A stretch of 64,000 bases of DNA from Cryobacterium psychrophilum (GTDB lineage: Bacteria > Actinomycetota > Actinomycetes > Actinomycetales > Microbacteriaceae). The notes beneath the pieces were generated by a model, which worked only from the letters and a program-made list of their open reading frames with translations, searched no databases and was not told where the DNA came from. The stretch is from the NCBI RefSeq assembly GCF_004365915.1, contig NZ_SODI01000001.1:1302001-1366000 (forward strand). Direction: 5' to 3'. The position numbers and the translations under genes were made by a program. This document shows positions 52,711 to 62,104 of the stretch, one piece after another; within the stretch, counting starts at the first letter, position 1; each line of letters starts with the position of its first letter.

Positions 52711-54365
52711 AGCTGCTCCTCCGCTCTCTTGTTCTCTCGTCGTTCTTCGTCTTCCAGGCTGGAGATGACGAAGGTATAGTGCGGACTCGTACGCAACAGC
52801 TCGGTGTGGGTGCCCACCGCCGTGATGCGCCCGTCTTCCAACAGCGCCACGCGGTCGGCGAGCATCACGGTGGAGGGGCGGTGCGCCACGATCAGCGCGG
52901 TGGTCGACACGAGCACCTCGCGCAGCGCCCGTTCCACCAGCGACTCGGTGTTCACCTCGAGGGCGGAGAGCGGGTCATCCAGGATAAGCACCGCCGGCTC
53001 GGCTGCCACCGCCCGCGCCAACGCAATGCGCTGGCGTTGTCCGCCGGACAGGCTCATGCCCTCCTCTCCCACGAGGGTGTCGACACCGTCGGGCAGGTCG
53101 TGCACGAATCCGGCCTGGGCGATCTGCAGTGCCTGCTCGAGCGCGGCATCCGCTGCCTCCGACGCCTCGGCGAGCTCTTCGCGACCCAGCAGCACGTTGT
53201 CTCGAACGGATGCCGAGAACAGCGTGGCATCTTCGAACGCCATCGCGAGGTGGCGGCGCAGGTCTTCACGTGCCAGGTCGCGCACGTCGACGCCGTCGAG
53301 GGTCACCCGCCCCCGAGGCGCGTCGAGCGCGACCGGAGCGACCGGGTCGGTGATCGAGTTGGGCGAATCCATCACGTCGAAGAATCGGTCGGTCGCCGTA
53401 CGGGCGTCGAAGGGCATCGACAGCAGGAATCCGATCGATTCCACCGGAAAACGCAGCACGGTCGCCGTGGCGAAGAACGCCACGAGTTCCCCGGCGCTGA
53501 GCTGACCCTGGCTCGTGAGCCACACGCCGGCGACAAGCCCGAGCGCAAATGCCACATCGGGAATGAGCTGCAACCAGAGCCAGATGCCGGCTATGGCCCT
53601 CGCCTTCGCGATCTCGGTGCCGCGCAGGGTTTCGGCCTGTGCGGCAAAATTCTTGAGCGCGAAACTGCCACGGCCGAACGCCTTGAGCACGCGGATGCCG
53701 TGCACGGATTCCTCCACCGCCGTCGCGAGGTCACCGGCCTGGTCCTGGCTGCGGCGGGCAATGGAGGAGTACTTGTTCTCGAAAACGTAACCGTAGATGA
53801 ACAACGGGATCGAGCAGGCCACGAAGATGACGCCGAGGATCCAGTTCATCGACACGAGAATGACCACTCCGATCACGATGGTCAGCAGGTTGATCACGAT
53901 CAGCACGAGCCCGAACGAGATCCAGCGGCGAATGAGATTGAGGTCGCTCACGGCGCGCGACAGCAGCTGCCCGCTGGGCCACCGGTCGTGGAATGTGACG
54001 GGGAGGTCCTGCAACCGGGCGTAGATTGCGCCTCGCATGGCGGCCTCGATGTGCGTGCCGGGGGTGAGCACGAACCAGCGGCGAAGCGCAATCATGATGG
54101 CCTCGAGCACGCCGAGGCCGAGCACGATCGACACCGCCGGCCAGATCTGGCTCGGGTCGCGGTTCGACAGGGGCCGTCAACGAGCCGCTGCAGAACCTGC
54201 GGGATCGCCAGGGCGACGAGGCTGGCCAGCAGGGCGGCGAGCATCCCGAGCCCAATGCGCCCCAGCGCCGGCTTGGCATAGGGGTAGAGCCGCCGGAGTG
54301 CGCGCAGCGTGGTCACGCGTGGCGCGGCACCGGTCGATGAATGGGGGGGCAGGTTCTGAGGTCAT
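52707..54365 (-). pseudogene. ABC exporter subunit A, frameshifted and without Walker A
   Basis: The N-terminus (VTTLRALRRLYPYAKPALGRIG, GTG at 54316) is in another frame from the rest ([18 protein letters not shown]). One extra base in the G4 run at 54170-54173 would join them as [17 protein letters not shown] second one-base change in the G7 run near 54345 would join MTSEPAPP (ATG at 54365). In the ATPase domain DAPRGR runs straight into [11 protein letters not shown], so about 45-50 residues with Walker A are gone; [19 protein letters not shown] and IVAHRPSTV remain. The protein could not bind ATP normally. Confidence 0.8.
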
Positions 54366-54545
54366 CGTGAGTCCTGTGTCAGGCGGCGCTATGGCGCCAA
54401 TGATGCGAATACTGGCCGACACACGTCGACGGATGCGAGAAGGTTCTTCTCACGGCTTTCGGGACTGAGCGCTGGACATGATCAGCACCGACGGTCAGTT
54501 GCGCCGGTGGACACCGAACGCGAACGGGTGGGACGGTACTGAACG

Positions 54546-54644
54546 CTAGTGCGCAGAACGCAGGGGGGTGACGCGGCCGGCGGAGATGGCGAAGGCACCC
54601 AGAGCCGCAACGCGTGCGTGCGTGAAGTGGGTTGTCCTTGTCAT
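54546..54644 (-). CDS. 32-residue leader ORF upstream of the ABC exporter
   Basis: ATG at 54642-54644 has an excellent ribosome binding site (CAGGAGGC, 5 bases upstream) and ends with TAG at 54546-54548. The peptide is MTRTTHFTHARVAALGAF followed by a Ser/Gly/Arg stretch ending LRSAH. A clear promoter lies 57 bp upstream of the ATG. Strong translation signals on so short an ORF, about 180 bp before an exporter, are the pattern of a regulatory leader peptide. No sequence family recognised with certainty. Confidence 0.55.
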   Translation of the reverse strand: MTRTTHFTHARVAALGAFAISAGRVTPLRSAH

Positions 54645-54700
54645 GTCGGCCTCCTGAGCGCGCTTTTTTGCTGTGTGCTCCCGTGGTCAGGCAACCTTTC

Positions 54701-54730
54701 AGAATACGTGAGTCCCTGCGCGGGGCGCAA
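54701..54730 (-). promoter_or_regulatory. promoter of the leader ORF/ABC exporter
   Basis: On the minus strand TTGCGC (54725-54730) and TATTCT (54701-54706) with an 18-bp spacer. Confidence 0.6.
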
Positions 54731-54841
54731 GCATTCTCTCATCCGGTGTGCCAGGCGACGGACTACATAAACCGTTAAGGCAGCTGAACTACTCTGTTAC
54801 CCGGGTTCTGGCGCGTCGGCCGGCTCAACGAGAGGACCTTC

Positions 54842-55531
54842 ATGTACCCCATGCTCTTCGGCATCACTTTTCTCGACTCCGAGTGGCTGATCGGCTGGTT
54901 CGGGTCGTTCGTTCTGATCGGCGTTGCCGCCGTGATCTTCGTCGAGACCGGATTCATCGTGTTGTCGTTCATGCCCGGCGATTCCCTGCTCTTCACCGTG
55001 GGTTTGCTCACCGCCACCGGAGCCGTACCGTTCCCAATCTGGATCACCGGCATCGTGGTGTTCATTGCCGCGTTCTCCGGCGACCAGCTCGCCTATTACA
55101 TTGGGCGAAAGGCCGGTCCGGCCGTGTTCTCCCGCGAGCAGAACCGGTTCTTCAACCCCCAGAATGTGGAGCGCACCAACGCCTTCTTCGCGAAGCACGG
55201 TGGCAAGTCCATCATCATGGCGCGCTTCCTCCCCGTGTTCCGCGCCTTTGTGCCCGTCGCTGCCGGCGTGGGCCGAATGCGTTACCGCACGTTCGTCACC
55301 TTCAACGTGATCGGTGCGTTCGCTTGGGGCGTGGGCCTCACTCTCGTGGGTTTCTTCCTCGGCCAGATCGCGTTTGTCGCCGCCTACTCCGAGTACTTCA
55401 TCATCGGGATCATTCTGCTCTCGGGCATCCCGATCCTCACCGAACTGACCAAAGCCACCCTGGCCAACCGCAGGAGCCGCGGCCAGGCCACGGTGCCCGA
55501 GGCCGTCGTCCCCGCCGAACTGCGCGAGTAA
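54842..55531 (+). CDS. DedA-family membrane protein
   Basis: 229 residues with about five helices. The DedA/VTT pattern is FVETGFIVLSFMPGDSLLFTVG, GDQLAYYIGRKAGPAVF, FFAKHGGKSIIMARFLPVFRAFVPVAAGVGRM (the conserved Arg/Pro/Gly motif) and FNVIGAFAWG. DedA proteins act as lipid scramblases or flippases, probably moving undecaprenyl-phosphate or phospholipids in a proton-dependent way. ATG at 54842 follows GAGAGGACC. Confidence 0.9.
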   Translation: MYPMLFGITFLDSEWLIGWFGSFVLIGVAAVIFVETGFIVLSFMPGDSLLFTVGLLTATGAVPFPIWITGIVVFIAAFSGDQLAYYIGRKAGPAVFSREQNRFFNPQNVERTNAFFAKHGGKSIIMARFLPVFRAFVPVAAGVGRMRYRTFVTFNVIGAFAWGVGLTLVGFFLGQIAFVAAYSEYFIIGIILLSGIPILTELTKATLANRRSRGQATVPEAVVPAELRE

Positions 55532-55537
55532 CCAACG

Positions 55538-55568
55538 CCCGCTCGCCGGCATCGCTCAAGCGGGCGCG
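55538..55568. terminator. hairpin between convergent DedA and SCO6745 genes
   Basis: CGCCCGCT (55538-55545) and AGCGGGCG (55561-55568) form an 8-bp stem in the 64-bp gap between the two stop codons. Confidence 0.5.
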
Positions 55569-55595
55569 TCGGGTGCAGCGGATGCCCGTTCGCCC

Positions 55596-56492
55596 TCAGT
55601 CGGGAGCGACGGGCATGGCGGCTGCCTGTGGTTCCACATCGGGGTCCCACGGCTGCGGCATGCCGATCGGGTTCGGGAGCGGAAGGACGGCACCGCAGGC
55701 GAGCGCTATCGGTGAGAGCAACCGGGCGACGTCTGCCACAGCCGTGTCGTCGAGGCCATTCCACGGCTCCAGGGCCAAGCGATTGGTGAGCCCCTCTGCA
55801 CGGTTCAGGGCCGCTGTCCCGAGCGGGCTGATGGCGTCGTGTGCGGTGAGCAGCCGGCGCTCACACAGGGCCTCAACCTCGGCGTTCCACTGTTCCTCCG
55901 TCCAGCCGCGCCCGCGCTTCATCGCGGCGGGGTCGAGGTCGAGGGAGCTGCGCAGCACGATGGTCGACAGCCCGGCGATGTTCTCGCAGACGAGTGCGAG
56001 CACGTGTCCGTCACCGCGGTGCTCCCTGAGGGTTGCGGTGGCCTGCCACAGTTGGCGGTACGGGTCTGCTTCTTCGGGAAGAGCTCGGTTCGCCGCGGCG
56101 AGGGGACGTCCGATGGTGTCGACACGGTCCGAGATGCGCGTGAGGGCCGCCGCGGCATCCGTGACAAGTCCCTCGTCGGGCACCAACTCACGCAGGGTCT
56201 GGGCGGCACCGAGGGACCGAGCCTCAAGCACCCGTTCGACCGAAGCGACCGACCAGGCGGCGGGCAGCGCGCGTTCGACGAGGGCCGGGGCGAATCCACT
56301 GAACATGGCCGTGACCGGAGCGGCCCTCACGGCCCCGAGCGGCGCTGCGCGGCCGGCGAAGTAGCCGTCCCAGTAGCGAGTGAGCCCGACGGCGGCGAAG
56401 TGCTCTCGAGCCTGGGAGGCGAAATAGGTTACGGCGTGGATGGGCTCGAACAACGTCCACAGCGCCCGTACCAGGTGTTCACGATTGTGCAT
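55596..56492 (-). CDS. SCO6745-family (SalK-like) helical protein
   Basis: 298 residues. EPIHAVTYFASQAREHFAAVGLTRYWDGYFAGRAAPLGAV matches the SCO6745/SalK family, with helix-turn-helix-like segments later (GRGWTEEQWNAEVEALCERRLLT). Function is not defined; a heme- or ligand-related helical protein with a MarR-like second half. ATG at 56492 has GAGGAGG upstream. Confidence 0.78.
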   Translation of the reverse strand: MHNREHLVRALWTLFEPIHAVTYFASQAREHFAAVGLTRYWDGYFAGRAAPLGAVRAAPVTAMFSGFAPALVERALPAAWSVASVERVLEARSLGAAQTLRELVPDEGLVTDAAAALTRISDRVDTIGRPLAAANRALPEEADPYRQLWQATATLREHRGDGHVLALVCENIAGLSTIVLRSSLDLDPAAMKRGRGWTEEQWNAEVEALCERRLLTAHDAISPLGTAALNRAEGLTNRLALEPWNGLDDTAVADVARLLSPIALACGAVLPLPNPIGMPQPWDPDVEPQAAAMPVAPD

Positions 56493-56574
56493 ACGACCTC
56501 CTCGTCGCGGCCAGCCTACGGGTTCAACGCCGGGGCCGCCTGAAGGTTCGCTGGGACGCGCCCCCGACCGCGCC

Positions 56575-56675
56575 GGTTGCTACTTCAGGAGATCCGCGGC
56601 GCCGAGAACAGCACCACACCGCGAAGACGCGGGTGAGCGGATGCCCCCGGTCCGGATCTCCTGAAGTAGCGACGC
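56575..56675. repeat. 100-bp palindromic element, copy 1
   Basis: Perfect 17-bp terminal arms GCTACTTCAGGAGATCC (56579-56595) and its complement (56654-56670) surround 58 bp that include CCGAGAACA and GAGCGGATGCCCC. A second copy with the same arms, inner words and length is at 60377-60477. Both are intergenic. Confidence 0.75.
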
Positions 56676-56708
56676 CGCGCGCGGGGAACGCGTGCCGCGG
56701 CAGTGACG

Positions 56709-57788
56709 CTAGCTGGCGGCGTCGAGGCGAGCCGAGGCCAGCAGTTCGGCGGCGGCGAGGGTGGTGATCGACTGCTCGTGGGCATCCGCAAAGATCTGCG
56801 TCACGACGTCGGCAATGGCGTCGACTCGCGTGGTGATGCTCGCGAGGTCGGCATCAGGCTCGCTCGCCATGGCGAGGTAGACGACGCCACCGGCATTCAC
56901 CACGAAGTCGGGGGCCCAGAGGATGCCGCGGGCGTCGAGCTCGGCCGCGCTGGCGGGGCTCTCCAGCTGGTTGTTGGCCGCACCGACGACGCCGAGCACG
57001 TTGAGCTCGCCGATCACCGTGGAGGTGAGCACACCACCGAGGCCACAGGGCACGAAGAGGTCGGCCTGAACGCGGTGCACGCCGGCGACGGGAACCCATT
57101 CGGCGCCGAGTTCGTCGGCGAGCTCCCGCTTGGCGGGGTTGATATCGGTGACGGTGAGGGTGGCGCCAGCGGCGGCGAGGGCAATCGCGAGGCGGCCACC
57201 GACCTGACCGAGGCCCGCGATGACGAGGTGACGACCGGTGACGTCGCGACTGCCGAAGAGGGCTTCGAGGGTGGCGAGGATGCTCGCATAAACGCCGGCC
57301 GCCGTGGCATCGGCGGGTTCGCCCACTCCGCCGCTGGATGCGGGGAGGCCGCAAACATGGTCAGTGCGCTCCTGCACGATGGCCATGAGTTCGGCGCTCG
57401 TGCCCACGTCTTCGGCGGTCATGTACACACCACCGAGGCTCTCGATGGCGTCGCCGAGGTCGAGCATCGCGTCGCGCTTCTCGGCGTCGGTCAGCACGAC
57501 TCCGAGCGGAAGGTGAATGACGGACTTACCGCCACCCAGGTTGAGGCCGGCCGCGGCGTTCTTCAGCGTCATGGCCGTGGAGAGACGCAGCGCGTCGGCG
57601 ACGGCGTCGGTCCAGTCGGGGTACTGCCACATGCGCGCGCCACCGAGGGCCTGGCCCAGCTTGGTGGAATGCACGGCCACGGTGATCACGAGTCCGGAGC
57701 GGGTTCCGGTGGTGATGAGCACTCGTTCATGGGTGAAGGGAATGCCTACAAGCGCTTCCAGCGACGGTGATGGGTGCGTGAGTGTCAT
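56709..57788 (-). CDS. Glu/Leu/Phe/Val dehydrogenase (leucine/valine type)
   Basis: 359 residues. The catalytic Lys is in LNLGGGKSVIHLPLG (about residue 75-90), NAD binding in HLVIAGLGQVGGRLAIALAAAGATLTVTDIN, and the end of the domain in GAANNQLESPASAAELDARGILWAPDFVVNAGG. Length and motif fit leucine or valine dehydrogenases, which deaminate branched-chain amino acids, not the longer glutamate dehydrogenase. ATG at 57788 follows AAGGAG; the longer frame is not used. Confidence 0.87.
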   Translation of the reverse strand: MTLTHPSPSLEALVGIPFTHERVLITTGTRSGLVITVAVHSTKLGQALGGARMWQYPDWTDAVADALRLSTAMTLKNAAAGLNLGGGKSVIHLPLGVVLTDAEKRDAMLDLGDAIESLGGVYMTAEDVGTSAELMAIVQERTDHVCGLPASSGGVGEPADATAAGVYASILATLEALFGSRDVTGRHLVIAGLGQVGGRLAIALAAAGATLTVTDINPAKRELADELGAEWVPVAGVHRVQADLFVPCGLGGVLTSTVIGELNVLGVVGAANNQLESPASAAELDARGILWAPDFVVNAGGVVYLAMASEPDADLASITTRVDAIADVVTQIFADAHEQSITTLAAAELLASARLDAAS

Positions 57789-57947
57789 CTGTATTTCTCC
57801 TTGAGACCTGGCCTTGTGAGCCTGTTGTCGGGCGCGCAGGTGTGTTGCGCGGAACGACAAGACTAACGCCGCGCGCCACGGAGCGAAAGGATCCGTGTCA
57901 CGGCGCACATCACGGGATCGGGGTCGAACGGTCCGAATCCGCCCGTC

Positions 57948-57994
57948 GGTGCCGAAAACGCCCTCCCGGTGACCGGGAGGGCGTTTTCGGCACC
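57948..57994. terminator. strong terminator after purH
   Basis: A perfect 23-bp inverted repeat (from GGTGCCGAAAACGCCCTCC to its complement) with a 1-nt loop, 15 bp past the purH stop. Symmetric A4/T4 runs make it active in either direction. Confidence 0.88.
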
Positions 57995-58009
57995 AGCTGC
58001 GGCCGTGGC

Positions 58010-59719
58010 CTAGTGGAAGAAGTGACGCTCTCCCGTGAAGTACATCGAAACGCCGGCCGCGGTGGCCGCGGCGATGACTTCCTCGTCGCGAACCGATCCG
58101 CCGGGCTGCACCACGGCGGTCACGCCGGCATCGAGCAGAACCTGCAGGCCATCAGCGAAGGGGAAGAACGCGTCGGACGCGGCGACCGAGCCCGCTGCAC
58201 GGTCTGCCGCACGGCTCACGGCGAGGTGGCAGGAATCCACCCGGTTCACCTGGCCCATTCCCACACCAACGGATGCTCCGCCGTGGGCGAGCAGAATCGC
58301 GTTCGACTTCACGGAGCGGCACGCCTTCCACGCGAATTCCAGGTCGGTGCGGGTGGCGGCATCCGCTTCGGGGCCGGCCACGAGCGCCCAACCAGCGGAG
58401 CTGAAGTCCTCGAACGTGTCGGTCTCCTGCACGAGCAGTCCACCCGAGATCTGGCGCAGCTCGAGCGAGGACCGCTCGTAGTCTGCGGGCAGCTCCAGCA
58501 GGCGGATGTTCTTCTTGGCGGTGAGCACCGTGAGAGCCTCAGGCTCGAACCCGGGGGCCACGAGCACCTCGGTGAAGATGTGGCTGACCGTTTCGGCCAT
58601 GGCCAGCGTCACCGGGCGGTTGGCGGCGATGACGCCTCCGAAGGCACTCATCGGGTCACAGTCGTGCGCGCGGCGATGCGCCGACGCGATCGAATCGGGT
58701 GTCTTCGCGGCGGCGACGGCGATGCCACAGGGGTTCGAGTGCTTCACGATGGCCACGGCCGGCTCGGTGAAGTCATACGCGGCGCGCACCGCGGCATCCG
58801 CGTCGACGTAGTTGTTGTACGACATCTCTTTGCCGTGCAGCTGCAGGGCCTGGGCGATGCCCTGGCCGCCCTCGCCCACGTAGAGGGCCGCAGCCTGGTG
58901 CGCGTTCTCGCCGTAGCGGAGGATGGCGTTGCGCTCGGCCTCGATGAGGATGCCGTCGGGGAACGGCGAGTCTTCGACGGACGCGTCGTCTTCGGGCTCC
59001 TCGGCCGAGTCATCATCGAGCGGGTCGCCGCCGAGGAACTCGTTGTCGTCTTCCCACTGGTCATAAACGTTGTCGGTGAACCAGGCGGAGACGCTCAGGT
59101 CGTAGTCGGCGGTGTGCTCGAAGGCGAGCGAGGCGAGCTTCTGGCGAAGCTTGAGCGTCGAGCCGCCGGTTTCGACCGCGGCGATGAGCTCACCGTAGTT
59201 GGCCGGGTCAACGACGATGGCCACGTTGGCGTGGTTCTTGGCCGCGGCGCGCACGAGCGCGGGGCCGCCGATGTCGATCTGCTCAATCACGTCGGCGGGC
59301 TTGGCGCCCGACTCGACGGTCTCCACGAACGGGTACAGGTTCACGACCACGAGCTGGAACGCGGCGATTCCGAGGTCATTGAGCTGAGCCTCGTGCGACT
59401 CGAGGCGCAGGTCGGCAAGAATTCCGGCGTGCACGCCGGGGTGCAGGGTCTTCACTCGTCCATCGAGGGATTCGGGGAACCCGGTGACGGCGGACACGTC
59501 AGTAACGTCGTGGCCGGCCTCGCGAATCGTGGCGGCGGTTGAGCCGGTGGAGACGATCTCGACGCCGGAGGCGACGAGCGTGGCGGCGAGTTCAAGCAGG
59601 CCGGTCTTGTCACTCACGGAGATGAGCGCCCGCTGAACCTTGATCAGGTCCCGTTCGCGGTACAGGCTCGCAGCGGATGCCGCCTGGTTGCTCTGGCCGT
59701 TATTGGTGTGACCGCTCAT
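58010..59719 (-). CDS. purH: AICAR transformylase/IMP cyclohydrolase
   Basis: 569 residues. The N-terminal MGS-like IMP cyclohydrolase ([31 protein letters not shown]) is followed by the AICAR transformylase with [12 protein letters not shown]. It does the last two steps of IMP synthesis. Between residues about 220 and 250 there is an acidic insertion (for example [20 protein letters not shown]) not found in most PurH proteins. ATG overlaps the purN stop (ATGA). ZMP, its substrate, is the ligand of the riboswitch before glyA. Confidence 0.95.
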   Translation of the reverse strand: MSGHTNNGQSNQAASAASLYRERDLIKVQRALISVSDKTGLLELAATLVASGVEIVSTGSTAATIREAGHDVTDVSAVTGFPESLDGRVKTLHPGVHAGILADLRLESHEAQLNDLGIAAFQLVVVNLYPFVETVESGAKPADVIEQIDIGGPALVRAAAKNHANVAIVVDPANYGELIAAVETGGSTLKLRQKLASLAFEHTADYDLSVSAWFTDNVYDQWEDDNEFLGGDPLDDDSAEEPEDDASVEDSPFPDGILIEAERNAILRYGENAHQAAALYVGEGGQGIAQALQLHGKEMSYNNYVDADAAVRAAYDFTEPAVAIVKHSNPCGIAVAAAKTPDSIASAHRRAHDCDPMSAFGGVIAANRPVTLAMAETVSHIFTEVLVAPGFEPEALTVLTAKKNIRLLELPADYERSSLELRQISGGLLVQETDTFEDFSSAGWALVAGPEADAATRTDLEFAWKACRSVKSNAILLAHGGASVGVGMGQVNRVDSCHLAVSRAADRAAGSVAASDAFFPFADGLQVLLDAGVTAVVQPGGSVRDEEVIAAATAAGVSMYFTGERHFFH

Positions 59720-60309
59720 ACGTTGGAGTGCTCCTTGAGATTGACGTGTCCGTTGGCAATGTCGAGCACCGCTTGCACCAGCAGGCGCCGCTCGACGATT
59801 TTGATGCGATCGTGCAGGGAAGTTTCGCTGTCGTGCGGGTGCACCGCGACGCGTTCCTGCGCAATGATTGGTCCGTCATCGACACCGTTGTCAACCACAA
59901 TGATGCTCGCGCCGGTCTCGGTGACCCCGGCCGCAAGCGCGTCGCGCACGCCGTGCGCTCCTGGAAACTCGGGGAGGTAGGCCGGATGCGTGTTGATCAG
60001 ATTCGGGGACAGCGCGGCGACGACGCGCGGCGGCAGCAGCCGCATGAGCCCGCTCAGCACCACGAGGTCGGGTTTCCACTGCTCGATCTGGGCGAGCAGC
60101 TCATCGCCCCAGGCCGCACGATCTTTAAATGACGTGAACGGCACGGAAAACGTGGGGATGCCGAATTCTTCGCCGAGGGCCAGCCCGTCGGCGTCACGAT
60201 CGGCGCCAATGGCCACGATCCTCGCGGGATACTCGGCGTCTTCTGACGCCTCGAGCAGGGAACGCAGGTTGGATCCGCCACCGGAGATCAATACGACCAA
60301 TGAAAGCAC
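59716..60309 (-). CDS. purN: phosphoribosylglycinamide formyltransferase
   Basis: 197 residues. [18 protein letters not shown] is the glycinamide-ribotide loop, and the Asn-His-Asp set lies in [17 protein letters not shown] and [10 protein letters not shown]. It transfers formyl from 10-formyl-tetrahydrofolate to GAR. GTG at 60309 has TAAGGT seven bases upstream and no clear Shine-Dalgarno sequence. First gene of purN-purH. Confidence 0.94.
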   Translation of the reverse strand: MLSLVVLISGGGSNLRSLLEASEDAEYPARIVAIGADRDADGLALGEEFGIPTFSVPFTSFKDRAAWGDELLAQIEQWKPDLVVLSGLMRLLPPRVVAALSPNLINTHPAYLPEFPGAHGVRDALAAGVTETGASIIVVDNGVDDGPIIAQERVAVHPHDSETSLHDRIKIVERRLLVQAVLDIANGHVNLKEHSNV

Positions 60310-60316
60310 AACATCG

Positions 60317-60322
60317 ACCTTA
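60317..60322 (-). promoter_or_regulatory. -10 box of purN-purH (leaderless)
   Basis: TAAGGT on the minus strand, seven bases before the GTG. The same bases could be a weak Shine-Dalgarno sequence for an upstream start, so this call is tentative. Confidence 0.4.
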
Positions 60323-60376
60323 CCGTTTAGCCGCGCGGGGTGCAGGCTCCCGCGGGCGCGGTACCACCGTGATCGT

Positions 60377-60477
60377 GTGTTGCGGCTTCAGGAGATTGGT
60401 CTCCTGTGGCGCGCGGCCACCCCGAGAACATGCGGCAGAGCGGATGCCCCGGGCCGGATCTCCTGAAGTGGCAACAC
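60377..60477. repeat. 100-bp palindromic element, copy 2
   Basis: Arms GTGTTGCGGCTTCAGGAGAT and ATCTCCTGAAGTGGCAACAC (two mismatches) enclose the shared inner words CCGAGAACA and GAGCGGATGCCCC. Same length as copy 1 at 56575-56675, with about 70 percent of positions conserved by eye. It lies between purN and the DUF6350 gene. Confidence 0.75.
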
Positions 60478-60499
60478 CCAGCGCCCGTGCGTGTGGGCG

Positions 60500-61837
60500 C
60501 TAGCTGCGGGCCTTCCGGCGCAGTCGCGGAATGGGAACCCGCGGCACACGCACCCCGCCGCCCACGAGCATGCCGAGGGCCGCGGCAACGCCGATCTCGC
60601 CCGCCGCGACGGCGCCAACGAGCAGCGGGTTCGGCCCCACGTCGGCCAGGCGTCCTGGGCCGAGCGACCCTGCCGACCACCAGGCGAGAATCCCGAGGAT
60701 GAATCCGGCCACGATCCCCATCCCGAGCCCACTGAGCACATGCTGCAGGGTGCTTCGCGCGGGCATGCCCGCGCCGTCGAGACGCTGGCGCACAATGATC
60801 GCGAACACGAAGCCGATCAGAATCGGAACGAGCAGCCCGAGAAAGCCCCACGCGAGCGCCCCCTGCGGGAGCACCCCCAGAATCGGCAGTCCGGGAACCG
60901 GTCCCAGCAGGGTGCCAGCCGGCGAAACATTTGACCCCACACCCACCGCGATCCCCGGCCCAACCAGCCACGCCATGGTCCAGATCACGAAGTTGGGGAT
61001 AAACGCGAGTTGCCCGAGGGTGATCGTGGCACCGCCGACGATTCCGGCCTGAATCGCCTCGTAGAGTCCGATGATCGTGGCATAGTTCACGACCAGAAGC
61101 ACGAAGAACGCGATCGCCGCCAGCATGATGACGCCGGCACTCGCGGCTGCTCCCCCACGCAGCGCCCCCGAAATGACGGCGCGCGTGCTCTGCTGCAGTC
61201 GCCGATAGCGATCACGGATGCCCCGGCTCACCGGATCGAGGCGGTTCTGCACGCCATCGGCGGTCGCGGCGCCCATCCTCCGGGCGTTCGCGCTGTCATC
61301 CCGCACGGCCGCCCTGGCAACGCGGTAGCCGCGCAGGCGGGCGCGTTCCGCCCCGAAGAGAACTCCCGCGCCGTAGACGAGCGTGGGAAAGAGCATCCCC
61401 TGAACGGTCGATGGCGTGACCGTGCCTCCGTCGGCGGAGAGGGTAGCGATCGTGGCCATGACTCCGTAGACCAGCACGGCCGAAATGATTCCGGTCCAGC
61501 GGTGTGGTGTCTCGGCCGCGCGGCGACCGGTGAGTATGCCCAGGAGCACGGTGACGACCGCGAAACCGAGCGGTGCCAGGGTGAGGAGGAACGGGGCCTC
61601 CGCTCCGGGAAGGCCGAAAGTGCCGACCAGGTCGGGGCCGAGCTGCACGCTGAGGTCGACGCCGTTGCCAAGTAGCCAGATGTCGACGGCGGCCCGCCAG
61701 AATACGAACCACTCAACGGAGAGTCCAAAATGGGCAGCCCACAGCACGGTCAGTGGCACGAGGGCGATACCCACGCCGATGGCCACGACGAGCAGCGCTT
61801 CGAGCGCCGCGAGCAGGGCAGTAGTTGTACGGTTCAT
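60500..61837 (-). CDS. DUF6350 multi-pass membrane protein
   Basis: 445 residues with about ten hydrophobic helices, starting MNRTTTALLAALEALLVVAIGVGI and including FGLSVEWFVFWRAAVDIWLLGNGVDLSV. This matches the DUF6350 family (function unknown), often placed near sucCD and purHN in Microbacteriaceae and relatives, as here. TAGGCT lies ten bases before the ATG, and no Shine-Dalgarno sequence is visible. Confidence 0.82.
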   Translation of the reverse strand: MNRTTTALLAALEALLVVAIGVGIALVPLTVLWAAHFGLSVEWFVFWRAAVDIWLLGNGVDLSVQLGPDLVGTFGLPGAEAPFLLTLAPLGFAVVTVLLGILTGRRAAETPHRWTGIISAVLVYGVMATIATLSADGGTVTPSTVQGMLFPTLVYGAGVLFGAERARLRGYRVARAAVRDDSANARRMGAATADGVQNRLDPVSRGIRDRYRRLQQSTRAVISGALRGGAAASAGVIMLAAIAFFVLLVVNYATIIGLYEAIQAGIVGGATITLGQLAFIPNFVIWTMAWLVGPGIAVGVGSNVSPAGTLLGPVPGLPILGVLPQGALAWGFLGLLVPILIGFVFAIIVRQRLDGAGMPARSTLQHVLSGLGMGIVAGFILGILAWWSAGSLGPGRLADVGPNPLLVGAVAAGEIGVAAALGMLVGGGVRVPRVPIPRLRRKARS

Positions 61838-61973
61838 CCGGGTTTCGAGCCTACCGTCCCTCCCCCGTCTCGCAGGCTCGCCTCACCTCGCGCACCTCGA
61901 ATACGACGAAGATTCGCGGTTACACGGGGTCCGGCGCGGCGTGTCGCGGCGGGCATCTCGCCGCGCCCGGTTT

Positions 61974-62009
61974 CGGTGGCCGCTACGCCGGTTACCGTAG
62001 CGGCCACCG
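61974..62009. terminator. 14-bp perfect hairpin between sucD and DUF6350
   Basis: CGGTGGCCGCTACG and its complement flank an 8-nt loop. With the hairpin at 62057-62092 it forms a double stop signal downstream of sucD. Confidence 0.5.
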
Positions 62010-62056
62010 ATTTGGGGCGCGGGCGCCATCCGCGCGGCGCCAAAAACCCCTTAACG

Positions 62057-62092
62057 AGGCAGGGCCCGCCGCGAATGCGACGGGCCCTGCCT
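62057..62092 (-). terminator. terminator after sucD
   Basis: AGGCAGGGCCCG and its perfect 12-bp complement with a 12-nt loop, 12 bp after the sucD stop, followed on the minus strand by TTAAGGGGTTTTTG. Confidence 0.88.
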
Positions 62093-62104
62093 GGACGAAC
62101 TGAC

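Noticed and set aside
54165..54350. Programmed frameshifting in ABC subunit A
   Set aside because: No slippery heptamer with stimulator is evident at the G4 run; the other lesions in the operon make decay or sequencing error more likely, although the G7 run is a known error-prone context.
54748..56364. 538-codon plus-strand frame
   Set aside because: Arg/His-rich shadow of dedA and the SCO6745 gene; no motif or ribosome binding site.
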